Below are positions 10,462-18,695 of a stretch of DNA of 64,000 nt, piece after piece. A program made the translations under genes and the position numbers. Source of the DNA: Acidimicrobiaceae bacterium (GTDB taxonomy: Bacteria; Actinomycetota; Acidimicrobiia; Acidimicrobiales; Aldehydirespiratoraceae); contig JAPPLH010000003.1 in the NCBI GenBank assembly GCA_028819505.1, positions 1 through 64,000 on the forward strand, given 5' to 3'. The notes beneath the pieces are model-generated. The model was not told the origin of the DNA. It did not search any database and worked only from the letters and a program-made list of their open reading frames with translations. Position 1 is the stretch's first letter. Every line of letters starts with the position of its first letter.

Positions 10462-10955
10462 GCCGACACTCCGACTCGGTGCTCCGACGAGGACCGGGAG
10501 GGCTTGAGTCCGGGGAAGGCCAGCGAGGCCGAGACGCGGCGGGCCTCGACGATCAGCAGGCCCAGGTGGGTGACGAGCAGGGCCGCCGCGAAGGGCAGCA
10601 GCTCGAACCAGTCGTGGTGGCGGACGGGCAGCACAGCGGCGGTGACGATACCGAGGCGGACGACGTAACCGCCCATGGCCGCCGCCATCATCGCCGAGGG
10701 ACCCATCCGGGCGCCCCAACCGATGGCGGCCGCGCCCAGCGCGAAGTTGGCCAGCACCAGCGCCAGGGCCAGCCCGACCGAGAGCGCCCCGGTCCATCCC
10801 CAGCCCAGCGCGCCCCCCGCGAGCATCGGAACCCCGAACATCGCCGAGCGGCGGATCATGTCGCGGGCGACCTCGCGTTCAGGAGCGGCAGAAGCCTCCG
10901 ATGCGGCGAACCCGCCCGCCTCCGCGACCGCGGCCGGGCCTCCGGTCGTGCTCAT
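10458..10955 (-). CDS. AtpI-like membrane protein of the ATP synthase operon
   Basis: About 165 residues with four hydrophobic segments, directly upstream of atpB and overlapping it (ATGA). This is the position and topology of ATP synthase protein I (PF03899-type), thought to assist c-ring assembly or Mg2+ supply. Sequence conservation in this family is weak, so the call relies on context and topology. The ATG at 10955 overlaps the preceding gene's stop (ATGA). Confidence 0.7.
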   Translation of the reverse strand: MSTTGGPAAVAEAGGFAASEASAAPEREVARDMIRRSAMFGVPMLAGGALGWGWTGALSVGLALALVLANFALGAAAIGWGARMGPSAMMAAAMGGYVVRLGIVTAAVLPVRHHDWFELLPFAAALLVTHLGLLIVEARRVSASLAFPGLKPSRSSSEHRVGVSA

Positions 10956-11251
10956 GACTGGCCGGGGGCCGCAGGGTCGGGCCCGGCGTAGGTTGTCCTG
11001 CGGCTCTCGAGGGCCTCGTCCATGCTGGCTCCGTAGTGGCGGGCGAAACTCCATACCTGGTAGCCGAAGACCACCAGCGCCAGCAGCAGGGTCACCAGCG
11101 GGAACGTCCCGAGCCGCCCGTCGACGAGCCAGCCGCCGAACCCGAAGATGGCGGGGGTGGCGATCATCTCGAACGCCTTGGCCAGCGCGTCGCCCCCGCT
11201 GGAGCGGATCTCGGCCGCGCCCGCGCGGGAGTTCGCCTCGGTGTGTTCCAT
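10952..11251 (-). CDS. AtpZ/AtpI-type membrane protein
   Basis: A 99-residue protein with two membrane segments and the AtpZ-like pattern FGFGGWLVDGRLGTFPL...GYQVW (PF09527-type). AtpZ works with AtpI in ATP synthase assembly. It is the first gene of the atp operon, 29 nt after the L31 stop, so read-through from rpmE2 is possible. The start at 11251 (MEHTEANSRAG) removes an upstream low-complexity frame. Confidence 0.72.
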   Translation of the reverse strand: MEHTEANSRAGAAEIRSSGGDALAKAFEMIATPAIFGFGGWLVDGRLGTFPLVTLLLALVVFGYQVWSFARHYGASMDEALESRRTTYAGPDPAAPGQS

Positions 11252-11280
11252 CGCCGACGGTGCCCGCGGACCCTGCGTGT

Positions 11281-11538
11281 CTACTCGCGGCCCTTGCGAC
11301 GGCCGTAGCGACGCTCGAATCGCTCGACCCGGCCCGCGGTGTCGACGATCTGCATCGTCCCGGTGAAGAACGGGTGGCTGGCGCTGGAGATCTCCACCTT
11401 CGCCAGCGGGTAGGTGTTGCCGTCGGACCACTCGATGGTGTCTTCGGTGGCGATGGTCGAACGGGTGAGGAACGAGGTGCCGGCCGACTGGTCGGAGAAG
11501 ACGACCAGCCGGTACTCGGGGTGAATGTCGGTCTTCAT
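11281..11538 (-). CDS. rpmE2: 50S ribosomal protein L31 type B
   Basis: 85 residues beginning [20 protein letters not shown] and containing SHPFFTG, the type B (zinc-independent) L31 pattern without CxxC pairs. L31 bridges the ribosomal subunits. It lies in the conserved rho-rpmE position, here followed directly by the atp operon instead of prfA. Confidence 0.93.
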   Translation of the reverse strand: MKTDIHPEYRLVVFSDQSAGTSFLTRSTIATEDTIEWSDGNTYPLAKVEISSASHPFFTGTMQIVDTAGRVERFERRYGRRKGRE

Positions 11539-11620
11539 CGGGGCACAGTCTGTAAGTCGGGCGGGCCGGTCACAACCCCGGCGGCGACGAACTTTCTCCC
11601 GTTTCCGCGTGGAGCCGCGA

Positions 11621-13150
11621 TCAGCGCAGCAACTCGGCGTTGGATGCGGTGCCGCGCAGTTTGGAGAGGGCCGTCTCCAAGGACTTCACGACGGCCCCCG
11701 GATCGTCCGCCGCGCCGCCGGTGAAGCTGCGCCGCAGGTCTTGGAGAGCCTGAATCTCGTCTGCGTCGATGAATCGGCCCTCGTCGCGCGACACGGAGGC
11801 GCTCACGTCGATGGCCGGGAACAGGCCGAGTTGCGCAGCCCACCGGTCGAGCCGGATCTCGGTGTTGGCCGTGCCCACGAACTCGTCGCTCAGGACGCCG
11901 GGCAGCGGGCTCGAGCCGTCGGAGACGATCGAGGCGATCATGGTGAGGGCGCCGCCCTCGGAGACGTTGCGGCCCGCTCCGAAGAGCTTCTTGGGCATGT
12001 GAACGGCGCCGCTCTCGACGTTGCCGCTGTAGGCCCGTCCCGCGTTCGACAGCGCGGCGTTGTAGGCCTGGGCGAGGGAGGTGAGGCTGTCGAGCACGAC
12101 CGCCACGCTGCGTCCGGACTCGACGAGCCGCTTGACCCGCTCGATGGTCATCTCGGCCGTCTGCACGTGCTCCTCAGGTGTCTGGTCGAACGACGTGGCG
12201 GCCACGTCGCCGTTGCGGACGCACCGCCGCACCTCGGTGATGTCCTCGGGCCGCTGGTCGAGGAACAGGCCCATCACGAACATGTCCGGCTCGTTCGCCT
12301 CCACCGCGGTGATCAGGGAGGCGAGCAACTCGGAGGCGCCGGACCGCCGGGGCCCGCTCACCAGGACTCGCTGGCCGACGCCGATTGGCGCGACCAGATC
12401 GATGAGCCGGGCCGCGAGAGCGTCGGGATCCTCGGGCTGCTCCAGCGTCAGGCGCCGCACCGCGTGGATCGGGGTGAGGCTCTCGAACTGCCGGCGATCC
12501 GACAATTCCGCGGGGCCGTCGTTGATCGACTCCAGTGTCAGCAGGGCGGGGTTCTTCTCGGCCCGGTTGGCCGGCCGGGACGTGCCCGTGAGGTGGTCGC
12601 CGCGTCGCAGGCCGTACTGGCGGATCGTCTTGACCGGCACGTAGGCGTCGTTGCGGTTCGGCAGACAGCCCTCGACCCGGAGGAACCCGTAGCCCTCGTC
12701 ACGCAGGTCCAAGCGGCCCTCGATCGCGACGGGGGCGCCGTCCCAGCCGTCGTCACGGTCGCGGTCGCGGTCGCGGTTGCGGCGACGCCGGCGACGGTTG
12801 CCCGTATCCGCATCGTCCTCGCCGCGGTCAGGGGAGCGGCCGTCCTCACGGCTGGTCGCCTGTCCCTCGCCCTTCTGAAGTCCGTCGCGCCCGGCGGGAC
12901 CGGCGTTGCCGGCGGACCGCGGCCCTTGGTCGGCGTCGCCGGATCCGCCCGGCGCGGCGTCACCGGGCCGGCTCTCGCTCGCCGGCTGGGAGATCCTGGC
13001 GCCGTCGGCGGTCAGGTCGATGATCAGCTGGATGATCTCGTCCTTGCGGGCCCGGCTGGAGGGCTTGGCCCCCAGCGCGGCGGCGATCTGGTTGAGTTCG
13101 CCGCGGTCTTTGCGTTGCAGCGTTGAGCGCCGCATCTCGGTCGCTTCCAC
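11621..13150 (-). CDS. rho: Rho transcription terminator with degenerate ATPase site
   Basis: 509 residues: Rho N-terminal helical domain (about 8-50), Arg/Asp-rich linker (about 100-135), cold-shock-like RNA-binding domain (about 140-210; GYGFLR, NDAYV), and RecA-like motor. The fold is clear ([49 protein letters not shown]). However, the Walker A motif reads GPRRSGAS instead of PPKAGKT, so the essential Lys is Ala272, and the catalytic Glu of the DERPEE motif is Gln299 (DQRPED). The Walker B Asp354 and arginine-finger-like Arg436/Arg455 remain. Start may be GTG 13150 or the ATG five codons later. It sits at the usual actinobacterial locus after thrC. Whether another Rho exists is not visible here. 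Confidence 0.9.
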   Translation of the reverse strand: MEATEMRRSTLQRKDRGELNQIAAALGAKPSSRARKDEIIQLIIDLTADGARISQPASESRPGDAAPGGSGDADQGPRSAGNAGPAGRDGLQKGEGQATSREDGRSPDRGEDDADTGNRRRRRRNRDRDRDRDDGWDGAPVAIEGRLDLRDEGYGFLRVEGCLPNRNDAYVPVKTIRQYGLRRGDHLTGTSRPANRAEKNPALLTLESINDGPAELSDRRQFESLTPIHAVRRLTLEQPEDPDALAARLIDLVAPIGVGQRVLVSGPRRSGASELLASLITAVEANEPDMFVMGLFLDQRPEDITEVRRCVRNGDVAATSFDQTPEEHVQTAEMTIERVKRLVESGRSVAVVLDSLTSLAQAYNAALSNAGRAYSGNVESGAVHMPKKLFGAGRNVSEGGALTMIASIVSDGSSPLPGVLSDEFVGTANTEIRLDRWAAQLGLFPAIDVSASVSRDEGRFIDADEIQALQDLRRSFTGGAADDPGAVVKSLETALSKLRGTASNAELLR

Positions 13151-13443
13151 GGATGAATCCCCCGGTTGTCGGACTCAGGCATCCCGGCTCGGCGAGACGA
13201 CGCATCACGAGCCGGCGCCAACCGTCACGCCCATGGCGCGAGGCGACTCCATCACTCTACGGGCCGAACCCCCGCTGCTGCAACCCCTGCGCCCCGACGC
13301 AACTCGTGGCCACATCGTCGGCGTGCGCGGCCAGGCCACCTCAACCCGGCTCGTACAGGAAAGAGAGGTTCCCCGTACAGGAAAAGGAACCCTTCGTGTA
13401 CGAGTCGCGTACAGAGTGATCCAATCACAGTGAACACACGGTG
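13151..13443 (-). promoter_or_regulatory. thrC-rho intergenic region with GTACAGGA repeats
   Basis: This 293-bp stretch holds no gene. On the plus strand CGTACAGGAAA occurs at about 13353 and 13376, followed by GTGTACGAG and CGTACAGAG, so a GTAC-centred motif recurs four times in about 70 bp. GGTTCC and GGAACC flank one copy as a weak stem. A TTGACA-like hexamer (minus strand, 13447-13442) overlaps the thrC stop and could be a -35 box for rho. The likely role is a rho leader or promoter with regulator sites. Confidence 0.4.
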
Positions 13444-14841
13444 TCAAGCGCGTCGAGCCGAGCGGACGAAATCCTTGATGGCGGTGACGTCGTCGGGCAG
13501 CGAGGTGCAGCGCTCGGGGAGGTCGGCCACGGCGGCCAGAGCCGGCGGCATCTCGGGGGCGCTTCCCGTGGCCTGCACTACTGCCTCACCGAACTTTGCC
13601 GGATGGGCCGTGGCCAGCGACACCATCAGCTCGCCCCGCCTGCGGCAGCGTTCCGCCACTCCTACCCCGACCGCGGTGTGGGGGTCGATGAGCATGCCGC
13701 ACTCGGCGTGGACGCGGCCCATCACCTCCAGGGTCTCGGCGTCGTCGAGACGGTCGCCGGAGAACCCGGCCCCCAGCGCTTCGTGCTGCTCGGAGTTCAG
13801 GGTGGCCCGGCCCTCGGCGCGGAACCGGGCGAGCAGGGCGGCGGTGGCCGCTCCGTCGCCGTCGAAGAGCTCGAACAGGAGGCGCTCGAGATTGGACGAG
13901 ATCTGGATGTCCATGCTGGGCGAGAGGGTGGGCACCACCTCGTGGGCGGCCAACTCGCCGGTGTGGATGAGGCGGCTGAGGATGTCGTTGGTGTTGGATG
14001 CGATCAGGAGGCGCCCGACCGGCAGCCCCATGCGGCGGGCGTAGTGGCCGGCCAGCACATTGCCGAAGTTGCCGGTGGGAACGCAGAACGTGACCGGCCG
14101 ATCTCCGGCCAGTCGCCGGGCCGCCCACACGTAGTAGACGATCTGGGCCGCCACCCGGGCCCAGTTGATCGAATTGACCGCGGCCAGCCGCATGTCGCGA
14201 CGGAAGGCCTCGTCCGCGAACATGGCCTTCACCAGGTCCTGGCAGTCGTCGAAGGTGCCGTCCACCGCTACTGCGTGGACGTTGGCCGCGTCCAGCGTGG
14301 TCATCTGGCGCCGCTGGATCTCGCTGGTGCGCCCTGCGGGGTGCAGCACCACGATGTCGAGGCGGTCGCGGCCGGCCGCCGCCTCCATGGCCGCGGAGCC
14401 GGTGTCGCCCGAGGTGGCCGCGACGATCATGGCCCGCTCGCCGCGGCGGCCCAGTTCGTGGTCGAACAACCGGGCCACCACCTGCAAGGCGATGTCCTTG
14501 AAGGCGAAGGTCGGCCCGTGGAACAGCTCGAGCAGCCAGTGGTCCTCGTCGAGTTCCACCAGCGGGCAGACGTCGCGATGGTCGAACGTGGCGTAGGCGT
14601 CGGCAACCAGTGACGCCAGTTCGTCGCCGCCCAGGGCATCGCCCACATACGGGGCCATGAGGCGGGCGGCCAACTCGGCATAGCCGAGAGTGCCCGCGCC
14701 GGCGGACGCGTCCTCCGGCAGCTCAGGCACCCGCTCGGGGACGTAGAGGCCCCCGTCCGCCGCGAGGCCGGCGAGCAGCACGTCGTCGAACGCGAGCCGG
14801 TCCCGGCGCCCCGGCGCCGACCGGGTGCTCACATACCGCAT
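13444..14841 (-). CDS. thrC: Threonine synthase
   Basis: PLP enzyme converting O-phosphohomoserine to threonine. The Lys in FHGPTFAFKDIALQ (residue about 115) binds PLP; the phosphate loop is AATSGDTGSAA. This is the long class II (E. coli type) threonine synthase of about 465 residues. I use ATG 14841 (MRYVSTRS), the family N-terminus, rather than the upstream 22-residue extension. It follows hom in the pathway and on the strand, 84 nt apart; thrB is not in the window. Confidence 0.95.
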   Translation of the reverse strand: MRYVSTRSAPGRRDRLAFDDVLLAGLAADGGLYVPERVPELPEDASAGAGTLGYAELAARLMAPYVGDALGGDELASLVADAYATFDHRDVCPLVELDEDHWLLELFHGPTFAFKDIALQVVARLFDHELGRRGERAMIVAATSGDTGSAAMEAAAGRDRLDIVVLHPAGRTSEIQRRQMTTLDAANVHAVAVDGTFDDCQDLVKAMFADEAFRRDMRLAAVNSINWARVAAQIVYYVWAARRLAGDRPVTFCVPTGNFGNVLAGHYARRMGLPVGRLLIASNTNDILSRLIHTGELAAHEVVPTLSPSMDIQISSNLERLLFELFDGDGAATAALLARFRAEGRATLNSEQHEALGAGFSGDRLDDAETLEVMGRVHAECGMLIDPHTAVGVGVAERCRRRGELMVSLATAHPAKFGEAVVQATGSAPEMPPALAAVADLPERCTSLPDDVTAIKDFVRSARRA

Positions 14842-14925
14842 GCCGTCCGCGCCGCCTGCCGCTGACGGCCCGCGCCGCTCATGCGACGCCTGCCGCACGT
14901 GCCGCACGTCACTGTTGCGGGTTCG

Positions 14926-16236
14926 TCACAGGCGGGGGCCGTCGTCGCCGACGACCCGGATGACGTTGCCCAACTCGTGGACCGCCTCCAGGCCGCGGAG
15001 GTCGCGCAGCGTGGCCTGCAGGTCGCGCTCGCGGCACTCGTGGGTGATGAACACGAGGCGGGCGTCGTCGCCCAGGCCGTGCTGCTCCATGGACCGGATG
15101 GACACTCCGTGGCGTCCGAACACGTCGGCCACCGAGGCCAGAACGCCCGGGCGGTCGGCGACCTCCAGGCCGATGTAGTACTCGGACCGCAGGTCGTCGA
15201 TCGAGCGGACCCGGGCGCGGACGAGCCGCCCGATGCGGCCCGGACCGCCCGAGGCGAGGTTGACGGCCGCGTCGACGAGGTCGCCCAGAACGGCGCCGGC
15301 GGTGGGGCGGCCGCCGGCGCCCCGGCCGTAGAACATGAGCTCGCCGACCGCGTCGCCCTGTATGAAGACCGCGTTGAAGCTGTCGCGCACGCCGGCCAGC
15401 GGGTGCTGCACCGGCACCATGGCCGGATGGACCCGCACGGCCACCTCCGGCGGCTCGCCGTTGCCCCGCCCGGTGCGCTCGGCCACGGCGACCGCCTTGA
15501 CGGCGTAGCCCAGGCGGCGGGCCATCTCGATGTCGTGGCCGGTGATCCGGGAGATGCCCTCGTGGTAGACGTCGCCGGCTACCACCACCGCGCCGAAGGC
15601 GACCGTGGCGATGATGGCCGCCTTGGCCCCGGCGTCGAACCCCTCGACGTCGGCGGTGGGATCGCGCTCGGCATAGCCCAGGCTCTGGGCTTCGCTCAGC
15701 GCCTCGGCGTAACCGGCGCCACGCTCGGACATCTGGGTGAGGATGTAGTTGGTGGTGCCGTTGACGATGCCCATGATCCTCCGGACCGGCTCAGCCGCCA
15801 GCGACTCCCGCAGCGGACGGATGAGGGGGATTGCTCCGGCCACGGCCGCCTCGAAGAGCAGGTCGACGCCGGCGTCGTCGGCCGCCGCGAACAGTTCGGC
15901 GCCGTGGTTGGCCAGCAGCTCCTTGTTGCCCGTCACCACCGGCTTGCCGTTCGCGATGGCGTCGTTCAGCAGGCTGCGGGCCGGCTCGATGCCGCCGATG
16001 ACCTCCACCACGAGGTCGATCTCGGGATCGGAGACGATCGCGGCCGCGTCGGCGCAGAACACCGACGGATCGATGCTCAGACCGCGGTCCTCGGCGGTGG
16101 AGCGCACCGCGATTCTGGTGATCTCCAGCTCGATTCCGGTGCGGGTCGCCACCGCGTCGCGCTGCTCGTCGAGCAGCGTCACCAGGGCGGCGCCGACGTT
16201 GCCGCAGCCGAGGAGTCCTACACGGAGGCGGTTCAC
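14926..16236 (-). CDS. hom: Homoserine dehydrogenase with ACT domain
   Basis: Reduces aspartate semialdehyde to homoserine. An N-terminal Rossmann motif (GLLGCGNVGAALV), the catalytic region (GIVNGTTNYILTQM, YAERDPTADVEGFDAG), and a C-terminal ACT domain (residues about 345-436, YYIGLEVADRPGVLASVADV) for threonine feedback are all present. The GTG at 16236 lies six bases after a TAGCTT box; the six bases are GGAGGG, so leaderless or very short-leader initiation is possible. Confidence 0.95.
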   Translation of the reverse strand: MNRLRVGLLGCGNVGAALVTLLDEQRDAVATRTGIELEITRIAVRSTAEDRGLSIDPSVFCADAAAIVSDPEIDLVVEVIGGIEPARSLLNDAIANGKPVVTGNKELLANHGAELFAAADDAGVDLLFEAAVAGAIPLIRPLRESLAAEPVRRIMGIVNGTTNYILTQMSERGAGYAEALSEAQSLGYAERDPTADVEGFDAGAKAAIIATVAFGAVVVAGDVYHEGISRITGHDIEMARRLGYAVKAVAVAERTGRGNGEPPEVAVRVHPAMVPVQHPLAGVRDSFNAVFIQGDAVGELMFYGRGAGGRPTAGAVLGDLVDAAVNLASGGPGRIGRLVRARVRSIDDLRSEYYIGLEVADRPGVLASVADVFGRHGVSIRSMEQHGLGDDARLVFITHECRERDLQATLRDLRGLEAVHELGNVIRVVGDDGPRL

Positions 16237-16242
16237 CCCTCC

Positions 16243-16248
16243 AAGCTA
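16243..16248 (-). promoter_or_regulatory. -10 box of hom (leaderless-type)
   Basis: TAGCTT on the minus strand, six bases upstream of the hom GTG. The same spacing recurs before glpX, argS, vapB, lacI, mrp and the ccm leader. Confidence 0.45.
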
Positions 16249-16425
16249 CCGGCCCGTCGCCCCGGCCTCGGTCTGCCGGCCCCGACTCTCCCTGTCGCCG
16301 CCCCGTCGCACTGCCGCGATCGACGCGAGCCAGCGCCGGCCAGAAAGCAGTGCAAACAACATGCTCTTCATCATCTTGCATGGATAGGGTCTTGGCAACC
16401 TCTGCAACATCTATATTGGCCGATC

Positions 16426-17223
16426 ATGACGAACGACGCACGACGGTTCGCGAAGCGCTGCTCCTCATCGGAGGCCGCGGCGCGGGAAGCTCGGCATCTC
16501 CGGACGCTCCGCGGCCCCGGGATCGTGCCGCTGCAGAGCGCAGGCACCGCTGGACTGTCGCTGGAGAGGGCGGCCTGCTCGCTGGCCGACGTGCTGGATG
16601 AGCGGGGCCCTCTGCAGGAAGGCGACGTCAGGGCGGTCGGAGCCGCGGCCGCCGCCGCGCTGGCCCGGATGCACGAGGCCGGCCTCGTACACGGCGATGT
16701 CAAGCCGGCCAACCTGCTGCTGAGCCACGGCCGCGAGCTGTGGCTGGCGGACCTTGACGCGGCCTGCGCCGCGGACGGCGAACCGCTCGAGCGGTTCAGC
16801 CCGGGGAGGCTGCCGCCGGGCGCTCCCGCCCGGTTCGCCACCGACATGGCGGCGCTGGCGCTGGCGCTCGTCGAGCTGTCCACCGGGATCCTGCTGGACC
16901 CAGGGGCGTCCTGGCGTGCGGCTGACCTGCGCCGCCTCGGATGCTCGCCGGCGCTGAGCGCGGAGTTGTCCTTCATGCTGGGCGGTGACGGCTCAGCGCC
17001 GGACGCCCGCAGCGCGGCCGAGATGCTGGCGCGGCCGGGCACCGACTCGCTGCCCGCGCCGGCCGCGGAGGCCCGGCGCGCCGATTCCACGCCGACAGTC
17101 GAGTTCATGGTGGCCCGGCCGCGGCCGGGCCCGGCGGCCCGGCCCGCACCGGCGAGGAGCGCGCCTCCGTCGAGATGGTGGCAGCGACTGGCCGCGTCGT
17201 GGCGACCCGGCGACGCTCCATGA
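16426..17223 (+). CDS. Small protein kinase-like protein without glycine-rich loop
   Basis: 265 residues. The catalytic loop HGDVKPANLLL (about residue 90) is that of Ser/Thr protein kinases; the DFG position reads DLD (ELWLADLDAAC). The N-lobe is cut short: the protein starts just before a beta3-like segment (RFAKRC) and has no glycine-rich loop; no upstream ATG/GTG/TTG in frame would add one. The C-terminus is Pro/Arg-rich and ends RWWQRLAASWRPGDAP. TATATT lies at 16412-16417, eight bases before the ATG. It is inserted opposite to the lysA-hom genes. It could be an atypical kinase or a pseudokinase. Confidence 0.7.
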   Translation: MTNDARRFAKRCSSSEAAAREARHLRTLRGPGIVPLQSAGTAGLSLERAACSLADVLDERGPLQEGDVRAVGAAAAAALARMHEAGLVHGDVKPANLLLSHGRELWLADLDAACAADGEPLERFSPGRLPPGAPARFATDMAALALALVELSTGILLDPGASWRAADLRRLGCSPALSAELSFMLGGDGSAPDARSAAEMLARPGTDSLPAPAAEARRADSTPTVEFMVARPRPGPAARPAPARSAPPSRWWQRLAASWRPGDAP

Positions 17224-17320
17224 CAGATCGCTGCCGCCCACCCACACGAAGCAGCGGGCCACCGGCCGCGCCGCGGCGGCCCGGCGACACGGCCCGGCGC
17301 GCCGTCGGCCGGAGGCCGGT

Positions 17321-18691
17321 TCAGGCGTCCGGCAGTTCGCAGGCCAGCAGGTCGTCGTAGGTCTCGCGGCGGACCACCAGGCGGGCTTCGCCGGCGGCGG
17401 CGAACACCACCGCGGGCCGCAGGACCTTGTTGTAGTTGGAGCCCATGGAGTGGCCGTAGGCGCCGGTGACGGGCGTGGCCAGGACGTCCCCCACCGCGAT
17501 GCCGGAGGGCACCATGGCGTCGCGTGCCAGCGTGTCCCCCGATTCGCAGTGCTTGCCCACCACGGTCACCACCCGGTCCCTGGGAGCGTCGACGGATCCG
17601 GGCAGGAACGCCTCGTAGCCGCTCCCGTACAGAACCGGCCGCGGGTTGTCGCTCATCCCGCCGTCCACCGCCACGTAGGTCCGGACGCCTTCGATGGTCT
17701 TGACCGTGCCCACCGTGTAGAGGGTGACCGCGGCAGCCGCGGCGATGGCGCGGCCCGGCTCGGCGGTCACCCGGGCCGTCACCCCCGCCGACCGGCACGC
17801 CTCGCTCACCGCCTCGCCCCACTCGGCGATCGTCGGGGCCGACTCGCCGGCCACGTACGGCACGCCGAGACCGCCGCCGATGGATATCTCGTCCACCTCG
17901 AAGGGCGCGGCGGACTCCGCGATGACTGCGACCGCCTTGGCGAAGGAGGACGCGTCGAACACCTGGCTGCCGATGTGGGAGTGGACTCCGACCACCTCGA
18001 CGGCGGCCGAGGCCCGGGCCCGCTCCATCGCAGCCGCGGCCGCGCCCGTCGACACGGTGAATCCGAACTTGGAGTCGTCGGCCCCGGTCACCAGGTAGGC
18101 GTGGGTGTGCGCCTCGACGCCGGGAGTGAACCGCAGCAGCACCCTGGGACGCGCTCCGGTCTCGGCATGGAGGGCGTCCAGGCGGTCGAGTTCGTCGAAG
18201 CTGTCCACCACGATGCGCCCGACGCCGGCCGCGACGGCCTGGTGCAGCTCGCCGACCGACTTGTTGTTGCCGTGCAGCACGAGGCGGCCCGCGGGCACGC
18301 CCGCGGCCAGCGCCACGTGCAACTCGCCCCCGGTGGCCACATCGAGGCCCATCCCCTCCGAATGCACGAGGCGAGCCATGGCGACGCACAGGAACGCCTT
18401 TGCTGCGTAGGCCACGTCCGGCCCGAACGCGGCCACCGCCTCGCGGCAGCGGCCGCGCAGATGCTCCTCGTCGTAGACGAACAGAGGCGTCCCGTGGGTG
18501 TCGGCCAACTCGAGCACGTCGCATCCCCCGATACTGAGCCGACCCTGTGACACGTCGTGGTTGTCGGGCAGCAGGCGGCGCGGCAGCGGCGACGCAGGGC
18601 CGGGTGAAGGCGAGACCCCGGAGGGTGAAGGCGACGCCGGGCCGGGTGAAGGCGAGACCCCGGCAGATGAAGAGGCCCGCGAGCCGGCCAT
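17321..18691 (-). CDS. lysA: Diaminopimelate decarboxylase
   Basis: PLP enzyme for the last step of lysine synthesis. PLP Lys in YAAKAFLCVAMARL, Gly-rich phosphate loop GGGLGVPY, and active-site GKHCESGDTLARD are present. The ATG at 18691 is four bases after the argS stop. The first 40 residues are an unusual Ser/Pro/Gly-rich leader made of a 36-bp direct repeat (GVSPSPGPASP twice), absent from normal LysA proteins. The true start could lie after it, but no ATG follows closely. Confidence 0.93.
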   Translation of the reverse strand: MAGSRASSSAGVSPSPGPASPSPSGVSPSPGPASPLPRRLLPDNHDVSQGRLSIGGCDVLELADTHGTPLFVYDEEHLRGRCREAVAAFGPDVAYAAKAFLCVAMARLVHSEGMGLDVATGGELHVALAAGVPAGRLVLHGNNKSVGELHQAVAAGVGRIVVDSFDELDRLDALHAETGARPRVLLRFTPGVEAHTHAYLVTGADDSKFGFTVSTGAAAAAMERARASAAVEVVGVHSHIGSQVFDASSFAKAVAVIAESAAPFEVDEISIGGGLGVPYVAGESAPTIAEWGEAVSEACRSAGVTARVTAEPGRAIAAAAAVTLYTVGTVKTIEGVRTYVAVDGGMSDNPRPVLYGSGYEAFLPGSVDAPRDRVVTVVGKHCESGDTLARDAMVPSGIAVGDVLATPVTGAYGHSMGSNYNKVLRPAVVFAAAGEARLVVRRETYDDLLACELPDA

Positions 18692-18695
18692 CGCG

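Noticed and set aside
9694-10797. Extended AtpB frame of 367 codons
   Set aside because: Its first 112 codons are a shadow of the AtpI-like gene; ATGA coupling at 10461 marks the start.
14881-17223. A 780-codon plus-strand open frame covering hom and the kinase-like gene
   Set aside because: Only the part from 16426 reads as protein; the rest is the antisense shadow of hom, which has full family motifs on the minus strand.
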